DNA of 64,000 nt from Micromonospora globbae (GCF_003610785.1 NZ_RAQQ01000007.1:1-64000), one strand, 5' to 3'. Shown: positions 16,585 through 25,635, numbered from the stretch's first letter. The notes: a model not told the origin generated them from the sequence alone. Program-made: numbers and translations.

Positions 16585-18230
16585 CGGGGCAGCGGAACCG
16601 CGGACGCGACGCGCGACCCGGCCGGCTCGACGACCTCACCCTCGTCGGGCGCGGCCGTGGACCCAGCGGCCGCAACCGCGAGCTGGTGGCGGCGCTCGCC
16701 GAGGCCCGGGACCAGCCCGACGGCCCAGCCCGGCTGCTGGAGCTGGAACGGATCGCCGTCCTGGCCGACGCGGCCGGCGACGACCGGTCCGCGGTCGACG
16801 CCCGGTTCGCGCTGATCGAGACGGCCCTGCCCCGGGGCGAACGGTGGCGGCTGGTCGAGCCGGTACGGCGTTGCCTGGCCGTCCTCGACCGCCGCCCGGG
16901 CCTGTTCTCCGAGGCGGAGGCGGAGCTGCTGACGCGCTACCAGCGGTACGCGATCGAGGCGCTGCTGGGCACCCCGCGCGTGGGCCTCGACCAGGCGCGG
17001 GCGGTCGACGACCTGGCCCGCCGGATCGGCGCGGACGCCGAGGCGGTGGCCGAACTCCGCTGCCGCATCGCCGACCACCTGGGCGACGAACCGACCGCCC
17101 GCGAGTGGTACGGGCGCTGGGCCGTCGCCGAACCCGGGCCCGCCGGCGGATGCCCCGGCTGCGCCCCCGCCCGCCGCGCCGACCTGCTCGCCGGCTGGGG
17201 CGACTGGGCCGCCGCCCTGGACGAGCTGCGGGACGTGCTCGACGGCGCCGTCGACTGCACCGACCAGCCGGAACGCGCGTTGACGGCGGCGCTGCTGCCC
17301 TGGCTGCGGCAGGGCGAGGTGGAGCGGGCCGGCGCGGCGCACGTGCGGGCGTACCGGCGGCACCGGGGCGAGCGGGCCGCCTTCGGGCACCTCGCCACGC
17401 ACCTGCGCTTCTGCGCGCTCGCCGGGCATCCGGGGCGCGGGCTCGACATCCTCGCCGAGCAGCTCCCCCGCCTCGACCGCCCGTACGACGACCTCTCCGC
17501 CATGGAGTTCGCCGCCGCGGGGGCGCTGGTCTGCCAGCTCGCCGTGGCGGCCGGGCTGGGTGGGCGCACCCTGCACCGGCCGGCGTACGGGGACCGGCCC
17601 GCCGCCGACCTCGACGTGGCCACGCTCGGCGCGGTGCTGCTCGGGGTGGCCACGGAACTGGCCGGCAGCTTCGACGCCCGCAACGGCACCGGCCACCAGT
17701 CCGGCCGGATCGCCGCCTGGCTGGCCGAGCGGCCGGTCGCCGGGCCGGTGCCGATCCCCGCCGACGACGAGGGCGCGACCGACGAGGTCGACCCGTACGC
17801 ACCGGACGACCCGGAGCCCTCCGATCGGGAACCGGTGCCGCTGACCCTCGCCATGATCACGATGGCGCTGGACCGGCGGGGCGACCGGTACGCGGTGGAC
17901 GGCGGCACGGTGGTCGGCCGGTGGGGCGACGCCGTCATCCAGTTCCGGCAGTTCGGTGAGCACGGCGAGATCCTGCACGCGCGGGCGCTGGCCGCCCGGC
18001 GGCTGCCGGCGGCGCGGCGCGCCGAGGCGTACGCCTTCTGCAACGCCTGGAACCACGACCGGCTGCTGCCGAAGGCGTACGTGCACGACCTCGGCGACGC
18101 GCTCGTGCTGGCCGGTGACGTGAACACCGACCTGGCGCACGGGGTGGCCCCGGCGCAGCTCGACGTGCTGGTGAACGCGGCGATCACCACGGGGGTGGCG
18201 TACGCCGACGCGGTGGCGGCCCTGCCCTGA
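16581..18230 (+). CDS. Helical-repeat protein with C-terminal YbjN domain
   Basis: A 549-residue protein from GTG 16581 (GTGA overlap). Residues about 25-400 are Ala/Leu/Arg-rich paired helices resembling TPR-like repeats (RLLELERIAVLADAAGDD; DLLAGWGDWAAALDELRDV). A small cysteine pair occurs in GGCPGCAPARR. After an acidic linker (about 395-415) a YbjN domain follows with FCNAWNHDRLLPKAYV, nearly the same signature as in the upstream protein. The pair looks like a duplication in which one copy acquired a helical scaffold. Function unknown. No signal peptide or membrane helix. Confidence 0.8.
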   Translation: MTGQRNRGRDARPGRLDDLTLVGRGRGPSGRNRELVAALAEARDQPDGPARLLELERIAVLADAAGDDRSAVDARFALIETALPRGERWRLVEPVRRCLAVLDRRPGLFSEAEAELLTRYQRYAIEALLGTPRVGLDQARAVDDLARRIGADAEAVAELRCRIADHLGDEPTAREWYGRWAVAEPGPAGGCPGCAPARRADLLAGWGDWAAALDELRDVLDGAVDCTDQPERALTAALLPWLRQGEVERAGAAHVRAYRRHRGERAAFGHLATHLRFCALAGHPGRGLDILAEQLPRLDRPYDDLSAMEFAAAGALVCQLAVAAGLGGRTLHRPAYGDRPAADLDVATLGAVLLGVATELAGSFDARNGTGHQSGRIAAWLAERPVAGPVPIPADDEGATDEVDPYAPDDPEPSDREPVPLTLAMITMALDRRGDRYAVDGGTVVGRWGDAVIQFRQFGEHGEILHARALAARRLPAARRAEAYAFCNAWNHDRLLPKAYVHDLGDALVLAGDVNTDLAHGVAPAQLDVLVNAAITTGVAYADAVAALP

Positions 18231-18280
18231 GACGGGGCGGCACGACGCGACACCGGCGTCACGGCGTCGGCGGGCGGGAC

Positions 18281-18318
18281 GCCGGTCGCCGACGCCCACC
18301 GGGACGTCGGCGACCGGC
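18281..18318. terminator. Hairpin between convergent genes
   Basis: GCCGGTCGCCGACG (18281-18294) and CGTCGGCGACCGGC (18305-18318) are perfect 14-bp arms with a ten-base loop, between the stops of the YbjN-repeat gene and rnj. Confidence 0.75.
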
Positions 18319-18322
18319 CTCG

Positions 18323-20011
18323 TCAGACCTCGACCACCGTGGGGACGATCATCGGGCGGCGGCGGTACGCGTCGTTGACCCAGCGCCCCACCGTCCGGCG
18401 GACGATCTGCTGGAGCTGGTGGGGATCGGTGATCCCGTCCGCGGCGGCCCGGTTGAGCGCCTCGGTGACCAGCGGGATGACGTCGTTGAACGCCTCCGGG
18501 TCCTCCGAGAAGCCCTTCGCGGAGACGGTCGGGCCGGCGACCACCTTGCCGGTGACCGAGTCGACCACCACGGTGGCGGCGATGAAACCGCCGTCCCCGA
18601 GGATCCGCCGCTCGGTGAGCAGCGACTCGCTCACGTCGCCGACGGCGAGCCCGTCGACGTAGACGTACCGGCTCTTCACGCGGCCGACCAGGCTGGCCCG
18701 CCCGTCGACCAGGTCCACGACGTCGCCGTCCTCGCAGAGCACCACCCGGTCGGGCGCCACGCCCGACTCGATGCCGAGCCGCGCGTGGGCGCGCAGGTGC
18801 CGCCACTCGCCGTGCACCGGCATGAGGTTGCTGGGGCGCACCACGTTGAGCAGGTAGAGCAGTTCGCCGGCCGGGGCGTGGCCGGAGACGTGCACCTTGG
18901 CGACGTCCTTGTGCACGACCACCGCGCCGGCGCGGGCCAGGCGGTTGATCACCCGGTAGACGGAGGTCTCGTTGCCGGGCACCAGGGACGAGGCGAGCAC
19001 CACCGTGTCGCCGGGGGCGATGGTGATGTGCCGGTGGTCGCCGCTGGCCATGCGGCCCAGTGCGCTCATCGGCTCGCCCTGCGACCCGGTGGACATGAGG
19101 ACGATGCGCTCCGGCGGCATCGTGGTCGCCTCTTCGAGGCCGACGACCAGGCCGGGCGGGATGTTGAGCAGCCCCAGGTCGCGGGCGATGCCCATGTTGC
19201 GCACCATCGACCGGCCGATCAGGGCGACCTTGCGGCCGTGCTCGGCGGCCGAGTCCATCACCTGCTGCACCCGGTGCACGTGGGAGGCGAACGAGGCCAC
19301 GATGATGCGCCCGCGCGCCTTCTGGAAGATCGAGTCGAGGACGGGCCCGATCTCCCGCTCCGGGGTGACGAAACCGGGGATCTCCGCGTTCGTCGAGTCC
19401 GACAGGAGCAGGTCCACGCCCTCGGCGCCGAGCCGGGCGAAGCCCGCCAGATCGGTGATCCGCCCGTCGAGCGGGAGCTGGTCCATCTTGAAGTCGCCGG
19501 TGTGCAGCACGAGGCCGGCCGGCGTACGCACGGCCACCGCGAGCGCGTCGGGGATCGAGTGGTTCACCGCGAAGAACTCGCACTCGAACGGGCCGAGCTG
19601 TTCCCGGCCCCCCTCCCGCACGGTCAGCGTGTAGGGCTGGATGCGCCGCTCGGCGAGCTTCGCCTCGACCAGGGCGAGGGTGAACTGCGAGCCGACCAGG
19701 GGGATGTCCGGCTTGTGCGCGAGCAGGTACGGCACGGCGCCGATGTGGTCCTCGTGACCGTGGGTGAGCACGATGGCCTGCACGTCGTCGAGGCGGTCCA
19801 GGATCGGCCCGAAGTCGGGCAGGATCAGGTCGACGCCGGGCTGCTCCACGTCGGGGAACAGCACGCCGCAGTCGATCACCAGCAGCTTGCCGTCGTACTC
19901 GAAGACGGTCATGTTCCGACCGATGGCGCCGAGCCCGCCGAGCGGGATGATCCGCAGCCCGCCCTCTGGTAGCGGTGGGGGCAGTTCCGCCTCGATGTGC
20001 GCCTCGGTCAC
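18323..20011 (-). CDS. rnj: Ribonuclease J
   Basis: A 562-residue beta-CASP metallo-beta-lactamase ribonuclease with 5'-to-3' exonuclease and endonuclease activity in mRNA decay and rRNA maturation. The metal motif HGHEDHIG lies near residue 80, followed by HTGDFKMDQ and the beta-CASP motif TGSQGEPMSALGRMA. VSGHAPAGELLYLLN and MPVHGEWRHL are typical RNase J sites. The length is usual. Start ATG 20011 (MTEAHIEAEL). It is followed upstream by dapA, the standard dapA-rnj pairing of actinobacteria. Confidence 0.95.
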   Translation of the reverse strand: MTEAHIEAELPPPLPEGGLRIIPLGGLGAIGRNMTVFEYDGKLLVIDCGVLFPDVEQPGVDLILPDFGPILDRLDDVQAIVLTHGHEDHIGAVPYLLAHKPDIPLVGSQFTLALVEAKLAERRIQPYTLTVREGGREQLGPFECEFFAVNHSIPDALAVAVRTPAGLVLHTGDFKMDQLPLDGRITDLAGFARLGAEGVDLLLSDSTNAEIPGFVTPEREIGPVLDSIFQKARGRIIVASFASHVHRVQQVMDSAAEHGRKVALIGRSMVRNMGIARDLGLLNIPPGLVVGLEEATTMPPERIVLMSTGSQGEPMSALGRMASGDHRHITIAPGDTVVLASSLVPGNETSVYRVINRLARAGAVVVHKDVAKVHVSGHAPAGELLYLLNVVRPSNLMPVHGEWRHLRAHARLGIESGVAPDRVVLCEDGDVVDLVDGRASLVGRVKSRYVYVDGLAVGDVSESLLTERRILGDGGFIAATVVVDSVTGKVVAGPTVSAKGFSEDPEAFNDVIPLVTEALNRAAADGITDPHQLQQIVRRTVGRWVNDAYRRRPMIVPTVVEV

Positions 20012-20063
20012 GCGTTCACCTCGTTCCGGGACGCCGTCGCCCGGCGTCCGTCGTGTCGTTCGG

Positions 20064-20990
20064 TCATTCGGGGAGTGCGACGCCCGCCGCCGCGCAGTCG
20101 GCGCGCAGCTGGGCGATCTCGTCGTCGGTGGCGTCCACCAGCGGAGGCCGCACGGGGCCGGCGGGCAGGCCGGCGATCGTGAGGCCCGCCTTCACGAGGA
20201 TCACACCCTGGGTGCGGAAGATGCCGGTGTAGAGCGGCAGCAGCCGGTGGTGCAGGGCGAGCGCGGCGGCGGTGTCCCCCGCTTCGTACGCCTCGATCAT
20301 CTGCTGCGTGGGCGCGCCGGTGAAGTGCGTGGACGTGCCGACCACGCCGACCGCGCCGACAGCCAGGGCGGGCAGGGTGAGCGAGTCCTCGCCGCTGTAG
20401 AAGGCGAGGTCGCTGCGGCTCGTCACCCAGCTGGTCGCGGTCAGGTCGCCCTTCGCGTCCTTCACGGCCACGATCCGGCCGTGCTCGGCGAGGCGCACCA
20501 GGGTCTCGGTGGCGATGGCCACCCCGGCGCGGTGAGGAATGTCATAGAGCATCACCGGCAGGCCGGTGGCGTCCGCGACGGCGGTGAAGTGGTGCAGCAG
20601 CCCGGCCTGCGGTGGCTTGTTGTAGTACGGCGTGACCACGAGCAGCCCGTGCGCGCCCGCCTTCTCGGCGGCGGCGGCCAGCTCGATGGTGTGCCGGGTG
20701 TCGTTGGTGCCGACCCCGGCCACCACCTTGGCCCGGTCACCGACCGCCTCCACGACGGCCCGGATGAGGCGCTCCTTCTCCGCGTCCGTGGTCGTCGGAG
20801 ACTCGCCGGTCGTGCCGTTGACCACCAACGCGTCGTTGCGCTGCTCGTCGACCAGGTGGGTCGCCAGCCGCGCGGCGCCGTCGAGGTCGAGCGCACCGTC
20901 GGCGGTGAACGGGGTCACCATGGCCGTGAGCACCCGGCCGAAGGGGCGGGACACCGCCCGGGCGGGGGTGTCAGGGTGGTCGTGCGTCAT
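20064..20990 (-). CDS. dapA: 4-hydroxy-tetrahydrodipicolinate synthase
   Basis: A 308-residue class I aldolase of the lysine/diaminopimelate pathway that condenses pyruvate with aspartate semialdehyde. Motifs: GTTGESPTTTDAEK near residue 60, the catalytic tyrosine in TPYYNKPPQ, and the Schiff-base lysine in IVAVKDAKGD. A 20-residue N-terminal extension precedes the barrel (MTHDHPDTPARAVSRPFG). It lies between thyX and rnj. dapB of the same pathway is about 12 kb to the right, so the two genes sit in one larger conserved neighbourhood. Confidence 0.95.
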   Translation of the reverse strand: MTHDHPDTPARAVSRPFGRVLTAMVTPFTADGALDLDGAARLATHLVDEQRNDALVVNGTTGESPTTTDAEKERLIRAVVEAVGDRAKVVAGVGTNDTRHTIELAAAAEKAGAHGLLVVTPYYNKPPQAGLLHHFTAVADATGLPVMLYDIPHRAGVAIATETLVRLAEHGRIVAVKDAKGDLTATSWVTSRSDLAFYSGEDSLTLPALAVGAVGVVGTSTHFTGAPTQQMIEAYEAGDTAAALALHHRLLPLYTGIFRTQGVILVKAGLTIAGLPAGPVRPPLVDATDDEIAQLRADCAAAGVALPE

Positions 20991-21036
20991 CCTCTTAACC
21001 TAGCGGACGACCCGGGAGCACCCGCCGGGGAAGGGC

Positions 21037-21789
21037 TCAGGACAGCTCGGCGTACGGGCTCGACGCCACCTCGGTGCCGTCGGGCAGCGTGGAGATCACG
21101 AAGTCGGCGAACACGTTCGGGGCGGCCTTCTGCAACTGGCGCAGGCACTCCACGGCCAGCTCGCGGATCTCCACGTCGGCCTGCTCCGTGGCCCGCATGC
21201 CGATGAAGTGCCGCCACGCCCGGTAGTTGCCGGTCACCACGATCCGGGTCTCGGTCGCGTTCGGCAGCACCGCCCGGGCCGCCTGCCGGGCCTGCTTGCG
21301 CCGCAGGGTGCCGTTCTCCACGTCGGCGAAGCGCTTCTCCAGCCCCTCCAGCAACTCGGTGTACGCCCGCACGCTCGCCTCGGTGGCCTCGACGAACCTG
21401 GCGTGCAGCTCCGGGTCCTCGGCGATCACCCTCGGCTCGACCATGGCGGCGTCCCGCTCGGGGACGTAGCGCTGGGAGAGCTGGGAGTACGAGAAGTGCC
21501 GGTGCCGGATCAGCTCGTGGGTGAAGGAGCGCGACACCCCGGTGAAGTAGAAGGTGACCGAGCCGTGTTCGAGCACCGAGTAGTGCCCGACCTCGAGGAT
21601 GTGCGCCAGGTAGCCGGCGTTGGTGGCGGTGGCCGGGTTGGGCTTGCGCCACGACTGGTAGCAGGCGCGGCCGGCGAACTCGGCGAGCGCCTGGCCCCCG
21701 TCGGCGTCGGTCGACCACGGGACGTCGTCCGGCGCCTCGAAGTGGGTCCACGCGATCAACTTCACCTGGGGCTGCACCATCTCCGGCAT
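21037..21789 (-). CDS. thyX: Flavin-dependent thymidylate synthase
   Basis: A 250-residue ThyX, which makes dTMP using FAD and methylenetetrahydrofolate. The ThyX motif RHR-x7-S is intact in [16 protein letters not shown], and [20 protein letters not shown] forms the substrate/FAD site. I chose ATG 21789 ([14 protein letters not shown]) because length and phase then match the M. tuberculosis protein; ATG 21780 is also possible. An upstream extension to 21858 is unlikely to be coding. The hairpin at 21881-21941 lies just upstream. Confidence 0.94.
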   Translation of the reverse strand: MPEMVQPQVKLIAWTHFEAPDDVPWSTDADGGQALAEFAGRACYQSWRKPNPATATNAGYLAHILEVGHYSVLEHGSVTFYFTGVSRSFTHELIRHRHFSYSQLSQRYVPERDAAMVEPRVIAEDPELHARFVEATEASVRAYTELLEGLEKRFADVENGTLRRKQARQAARAVLPNATETRIVVTGNYRAWRHFIGMRATEQADVEIRELAVECLRQLQKAAPNVFADFVISTLPDGTEVASSPYAELS

Positions 21790-21880
21790 TCCTCGGACTG
21801 TAGTGGGAGGGCCGGCCGTACCCAAGCGGGGCTCGCCCGCTGCTATCTCGGTCACCACCCCGGCGCCGGGGCCGCACCCC

Positions 21881-21941
21881 GGTGATCATGAGGTTGGCGA
21901 GGCGGGATGCCCGGTTCGTCCCCGCCAACCTCATGATCACC
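21881..21941. repeat. Dispersed GATCATGAGGTTG hairpin, copy 2
   Basis: GGTGATCATGAGGTTGGCG (21881-21899) and its exact reverse complement (21923-21941) form 19-bp arms with a 23-base loop, the same loop length as the copy at 8920. It lies downstream of the DUF2752 gene and upstream of thyX. The 58 bases to the next gene are very G-rich. Confidence 0.85.
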
Positions 21942-21999
21942 GCGCGGATCGGGCCGGCGCGGGGACCGGGGACGGGGCGGGGGGCGGGGAGGGGGCGGG

Positions 22000-22563
22000 T
22001 CAGACGTACAGGGTGGTGAAGGGGGCCCAGGGCAGGTTGCGCAGCACCGAGAAGGCCAGCCAGGCGGCCAGGAAGCCACCGATCACCTTCCCGCTGAACC
22101 GCAGCTCCGGCAGGCGCCAGCCGAACGCCTGCCGGCCCGCCCAGGCCACGAAGAGGTACGCCAGGAAGGGCAGCGCGAAGACGAACACGAAGTGGTGGCG
22201 GGCGGCGGCCGGGATGTCGCCGTGCACCACGTACCACAGCGCGCGGGTGCCGCCGCAGCCCGGGCAGTCCAGCCCGGTGGTCAGCTTGAGCACGCAGCTG
22301 GGCGCGGCGTCGGGATCCGAGCGGGTGGGATCGCTGATGAGCGCGTAGCCGATGCCGGCCGCCACGCAGCCGAGCGCGGCCAGCGGCACCGCCCACCGGG
22401 GCGAACGCTCGTAGAGCCGGACCACGAACCGGGTGAGCCGGTCGGGCTGGGGCGCCGGGTAGGGCGGCACCTGGCCCGCGGGCCACGCGGGCGCGTCCGG
22501 CACTGCGCCCGCCGGCGGTTGCGGCGGGCCGACGGGTCCGTCAACGCTCGTCACGCCGCTCAC
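22000..22563 (-). CDS. DUF2752 membrane protein
   Basis: A 187-residue protein from GTG 22563 (GTGA overlap with the glycosylase gene upstream). A proline-rich cytoplasmic N-terminus of about 60 residues leads to four membrane helices. Between helices 1 and 2 lies the family signature CVLKLTTGLDCPGCGGTRA, with three cysteines that could bind metal or form disulfides. Function unknown; members are widespread single membrane proteins. The codon usage matches its neighbours. Confidence 0.85.
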   Translation of the reverse strand: MSGVTSVDGPVGPPQPPAGAVPDAPAWPAGQVPPYPAPQPDRLTRFVVRLYERSPRWAVPLAALGCVAAGIGYALISDPTRSDPDAAPSCVLKLTTGLDCPGCGGTRALWYVVHGDIPAAARHHFVFVFALPFLAYLFVAWAGRQAFGWRLPELRFSGKVIGGFLAAWLAFSVLRNLPWAPFTTLYV

Positions 22564-23789
22564 GCTACACCCGCCACGCCCACCAGTGCGGCGGCCAGCG
22601 GGCCGGCGAGATCGCCGGCGGCGGGCGGGGCCACCGCGTCCAGGCCGAGCCAGCCGGCGAGCCGGTAGAGCTCGGCGGCGAGCGCCAGGGCCGTCTCGCC
22701 CGGGTCGGCGCCCGGTTCGATCCAGGCCGCGGGCACCAGCAGCACCTTCGCCTTCCGGTCGGCCTTGAGGTCGACCCGCGCGGTGAACCGCTCCCCCTGG
22801 AGGAACGGGAGCACGTAGTAGCCGTGCACACGCTGCGGCGCCGGCACGTAGATCTCGATGCGGTAGCTGAAGTCGAACAGCCGCTCGGTGCGGTTGCGCT
22901 CCCAGATCAGCGGATCGAACGGGCTGACCAGCGTGTTGCCCCGCACCCAACGCGGCAGCCGGGCCTCGGCGTGCAGCCACGCCGGCTGCCGCCACCCGGC
23001 GACGGTCACCGGCAGCAGCTCGCCGGCCTCGGCCAGCTCCGCGATGGCCTGCCGGGCACCGGCCAGCGGCAGCCGGAAGTAGTCCCGCAGCTCCGGCTCC
23101 GCGGCCACCCCGAGCGACCGGGCGGCGAGGGCCACGAGCGTGCGGTACGCCTCGGCGTCGGTCGGGGTGGGCGCGTCCAGCGCGGCGGCGGGGAGCACCC
23201 GCTCGGGCAGGTCGTAGCGGCGGGCGAACGACGTGGTGCGGTCGGCCGCCGTGACCTCCCCCGCCCAGAAGAGGAACTCCAGCGCCCGCTTCACCGCCGA
23301 CCAGTTCCAGCCCCAGTTGCCCTTCTCGCGGGGCGCGTCGTGCTCGATCTCGGCGGCCGTCAGCGGCCCGCGGGCGGCCACCTCGTCGCGCACCCAGGCG
23401 ACCAGCTCGGGCTGCTCCTGGGCGATCCGGCGCATGCCGCCCCAGGCCTCGCTGTGCGCCCGGGCCATCCGCCAGCGCAGCGCCGCGTGCAGCCCGACCG
23501 GCACCAGCGACGCCTCGTGCCCCCAGTACTCGAACAGCTCACGCGGCCGGCGGTAGGCGGCGGTGTCGAGCAGCGAGGTCGGGTAGGGCCCGAGCCGGCT
23601 GTAGAGCGGCAGGTAGTGCGCCCGCTGCAGCACGTTGACCGAATCCATCTGGATCAGCCCGACCCGGCCGAGCACCCGGCGCAGGTGCCGGCGCGTCGGC
23701 ACCCCGCCGGGCGGCGGGTCGGTGAAGCCCTGGGCGGCCAGCGCCACCCGGCGCGCCTGGGCGAGCGAGAGCGATTCCGGAGCTGCCAT
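22560..23789 (-). CDS. AlkX/YcaQ-type DNA glycosylase (HTH_42 family)
   Basis: A 409-residue protein of the AlkZ/YcaQ superfamily of winged-helix DNA glycosylases that act on bulky alkylation and interstrand crosslinks. The N-terminal catalytic motif reads GLIQMDSVNVLQRAHYLPL, a QxD form, which is the AlkX/YcaQ class rather than the QxQ AlkZ class. FEYWGHEASLVP and SPFDPLIWERNRTERLF are further family marks. ATG 23789 was chosen; longer upstream frames are low quality. In antibiotic producers such enzymes often give self-resistance, but no biosynthetic cluster is visible here. Confidence 0.85.
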   Translation of the reverse strand: MAAPESLSLAQARRVALAAQGFTDPPPGGVPTRRHLRRVLGRVGLIQMDSVNVLQRAHYLPLYSRLGPYPTSLLDTAAYRRPRELFEYWGHEASLVPVGLHAALRWRMARAHSEAWGGMRRIAQEQPELVAWVRDEVAARGPLTAAEIEHDAPREKGNWGWNWSAVKRALEFLFWAGEVTAADRTTSFARRYDLPERVLPAAALDAPTPTDAEAYRTLVALAARSLGVAAEPELRDYFRLPLAGARQAIAELAEAGELLPVTVAGWRQPAWLHAEARLPRWVRGNTLVSPFDPLIWERNRTERLFDFSYRIEIYVPAPQRVHGYYVLPFLQGERFTARVDLKADRKAKVLLVPAAWIEPGADPGETALALAAELYRLAGWLGLDAVAPPAAGDLAGPLAAALVGVAGVA

Positions 23790-23869
23790 CGCCGGCGACC
23801 CTAGCCGAGGCGTACGACGCTCCGGCGCGGACGCTGGACCCTCCGCCGGGCAGGGCATAGAACGGTGCC

Positions 23870-24424
23870 GTGGTCACCATCCGCCGGGAGGAGCCGGACG
23901 ACGCCGAGGCGGTCGCCCGGGTGCACGTGCACGGCTGGCAGGCCGGCTACGCCGGCATCATGCCGGACGAGGTGCTGCGGCGGCTGAACGTGGCCGCCTG
24001 GGCCCAGCGCCGGCGGGACGTCGGCACGGCCGACCCCGAGCACCCGTTCACCACGCTGCTGGCCGAGTCGGGCGACGAGGGGGTCGTGGGGTTCACCTCG
24101 TTCGGGCCGTACCGCGTCGACCAGGACCGGGACACCCTCGACCCGGCCTGGGGCGAGGTCCTCGCCCTCTTCGTCGAGCCGGGGCACTGGGGCGACGGCA
24201 CGGCCACGGCGCTGCTCCGCGCCGCCCGCGCGGGACTGGCCGGGCGGGGCTTCACGGCCTTCCGGGCCTGGGTGCTCGAGGAGAACCATCGGGCCCGCCG
24301 CTTCACGGTGCGGGCCGGGCTGTCACCGGACGGTGAGCGGTCCACCTACCCGGTGCCGCTCACCGGCGGGCGTCCGCCCGTCCGGCTGGTCGAGCTGCGG
24401 TACGCCGGCCGCCTCGACGGGTGA
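23870..24424 (+). CDS. GNAT family N-acetyltransferase
   Basis: A 184-residue GNAT starting at GTG 23870 (VTIRREEPDDAEAVARVHVH). The acetyl-CoA loop is GHWGDGTATALLRAA, a weaker form of the Q/RxxGxG/A motif. The opening matches GNATs related to ribosomal-protein and small-molecule acetyltransferases; the substrate is unknown. It is divergent from the glycosylase gene and its last 102 bases overlap the 3' end of the convergent GT87 gene. Confidence 0.8.
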   Translation: MVTIRREEPDDAEAVARVHVHGWQAGYAGIMPDEVLRRLNVAAWAQRRRDVGTADPEHPFTTLLAESGDEGVVGFTSFGPYRVDQDRDTLDPAWGEVLALFVEPGHWGDGTATALLRAARAGLAGRGFTAFRAWVLEENHRARRFTVRAGLSPDGERSTYPVPLTGGRPPVRLVELRYAGRLDG

Positions 24425-25600
24425 GCCGGCCGGCGTGGTCCGGCCGCGCAGCGGCAGGAACGCCAGCAGGGCCAGACTGATCCAGACGTACGTGTTGCTG
24501 CCGAGGAACCCGTCGATCCCCGTGAAGTCCTTCTCCCAGGCCCACACGATCCGGCTGATGAGGAACCCGTACCCGGTGACGGCGGCGGCCAGCAGCAGGC
24601 GGCGGCGGAGGCTGCCGGGGCGGGCCGCCACGGCGTTGTCCACGAGCAGGATCAGCCCCGGCAGCAGCCAGACCAGGTGGTGCACCCAGGTCACGGGGCT
24701 GACCAGGCACATCACGGCGCCGGTCAGCGCCAGGCCGGCCGCCTCGTCGCCGCCGGCGGCCGCGGCCCGGGAGCGCCAGGCCCACAGCGCCAGCGTGCCG
24801 AGCACCAGCACCAGCCAGGCGAGGGTGCTCGGGTGCTCGGGGTCCAGCCGGGCCACGACCCCGCGCAGGGACTGGTTGGAGACGAAGGCCAGCTCGCCCA
24901 CCCGGTCGGTGTTCCACAGCGCCTCGGTCCAGAACTCGCGGGAGGCGTCGGGGAAGAGCGCGGCGGCGAGCAGGGTGGCCCCCGCCGCGGTCGCCATCGA
25001 GGTGACCGCCGCCCGCCAGCGGCCGGTGACGAGCAGGTAGACGATGAAGATGCCGGGCGTCAGCTTGATGGCGGTGGCCAGCCCGACGCCCACACCCGCC
25101 CAGCGGCTGCCGCCGGGCAGCAACCGGAGCAGGTCGACGGCGACCAGGAAGAGCAGCAGCATGTTGACCTGGCCGAAGTTGACCGTCTCGCGCATCGGCT
25201 CGTACGCGGCGGCCAGGCAGAGCGCCACGGCGAGGGCGAACCAGCGCGTCCAGCCCGCCCGGCGGGCGATCGGGTCGACCAGCCACCAGAAGAGCACCAC
25301 GGTCACCGCCACGGTCGCGGTGACGCTGACGACGATCGCGGCCAGCCACGGCAGGTACGCCATCGGCAGCATGACGAGAGCGGCGAACGGCGGGTAGGTG
25401 AAGCCGTACTGGGTGTTCGGCCGCAGGTAGTCGTAGATCTCCCCGCCGTCGTGCACCCACCACGTCAACGCGCCGTAGTAGACCTGGAGGTCGAAGAAGC
25501 CGTGCCGCACGGCCGCCACGGCGAGGAAGGCGGCCACCGCGACGGCGAGCAGGAGCACGCCCACGACCTGCGCGATCGTCCTAGCGGCACCCTGCGCCAC
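24323..25600 (-). CDS. GT87-like polyprenol-phosphate-mannose mannosyltransferase
   Basis: A 425-residue membrane protein with about ten helices, of the DUF2029/GT87 alpha-mannosyltransferase type (FFDLQVYYGALTWWVHDG, PNTQYGFTYPPFAALVM, ATAIKLTPG, SPVTWVHHLVWLLPG). The conserved Asp of FFDLQVYY near the first loop is the expected catalytic residue. Relatives add mannose from polyprenyl-phosphate-mannose to lipomannan or glycolipids outside the membrane. I chose GTG 25600, preceded by GAGGGAGG; a GTG ten codons earlier has a weaker site. The C-terminus overlaps the convergent GNAT gene. Confidence 0.85.
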   Translation of the reverse strand: MAQGAARTIAQVVGVLLLAVAVAAFLAVAAVRHGFFDLQVYYGALTWWVHDGGEIYDYLRPNTQYGFTYPPFAALVMLPMAYLPWLAAIVVSVTATVAVTVVLFWWLVDPIARRAGWTRWFALAVALCLAAAYEPMRETVNFGQVNMLLLFLVAVDLLRLLPGGSRWAGVGVGLATAIKLTPGIFIVYLLVTGRWRAAVTSMATAAGATLLAAALFPDASREFWTEALWNTDRVGELAFVSNQSLRGVVARLDPEHPSTLAWLVLVLGTLALWAWRSRAAAAGGDEAAGLALTGAVMCLVSPVTWVHHLVWLLPGLILLVDNAVAARPGSLRRRLLLAAAVTGYGFLISRIVWAWEKDFTGIDGFLGSNTYVWISLALLAFLPLRGRTTPAGSPVEAAGVPQLDQPDGRTPAGERHRVGGPLTVR

Positions 25601-25621
25601 CGTCGCCTCCCTCGCCCTGCG

Positions 25622-25635
25622 TAGGCTCACGTCCC
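25622..25635 (+). promoter_or_regulatory. Candidate -10 box for a leaderless GNAT transcript
   Basis: TAGGCT (25622-25627, TAnnnT) lies eight bases before the ATG at 25636, the spacing expected if transcription starts at the ATG. The two divergent start codons are only 35 bases apart, so no room exists for a usual leader and no ribosome site is visible. Confidence 0.45.
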
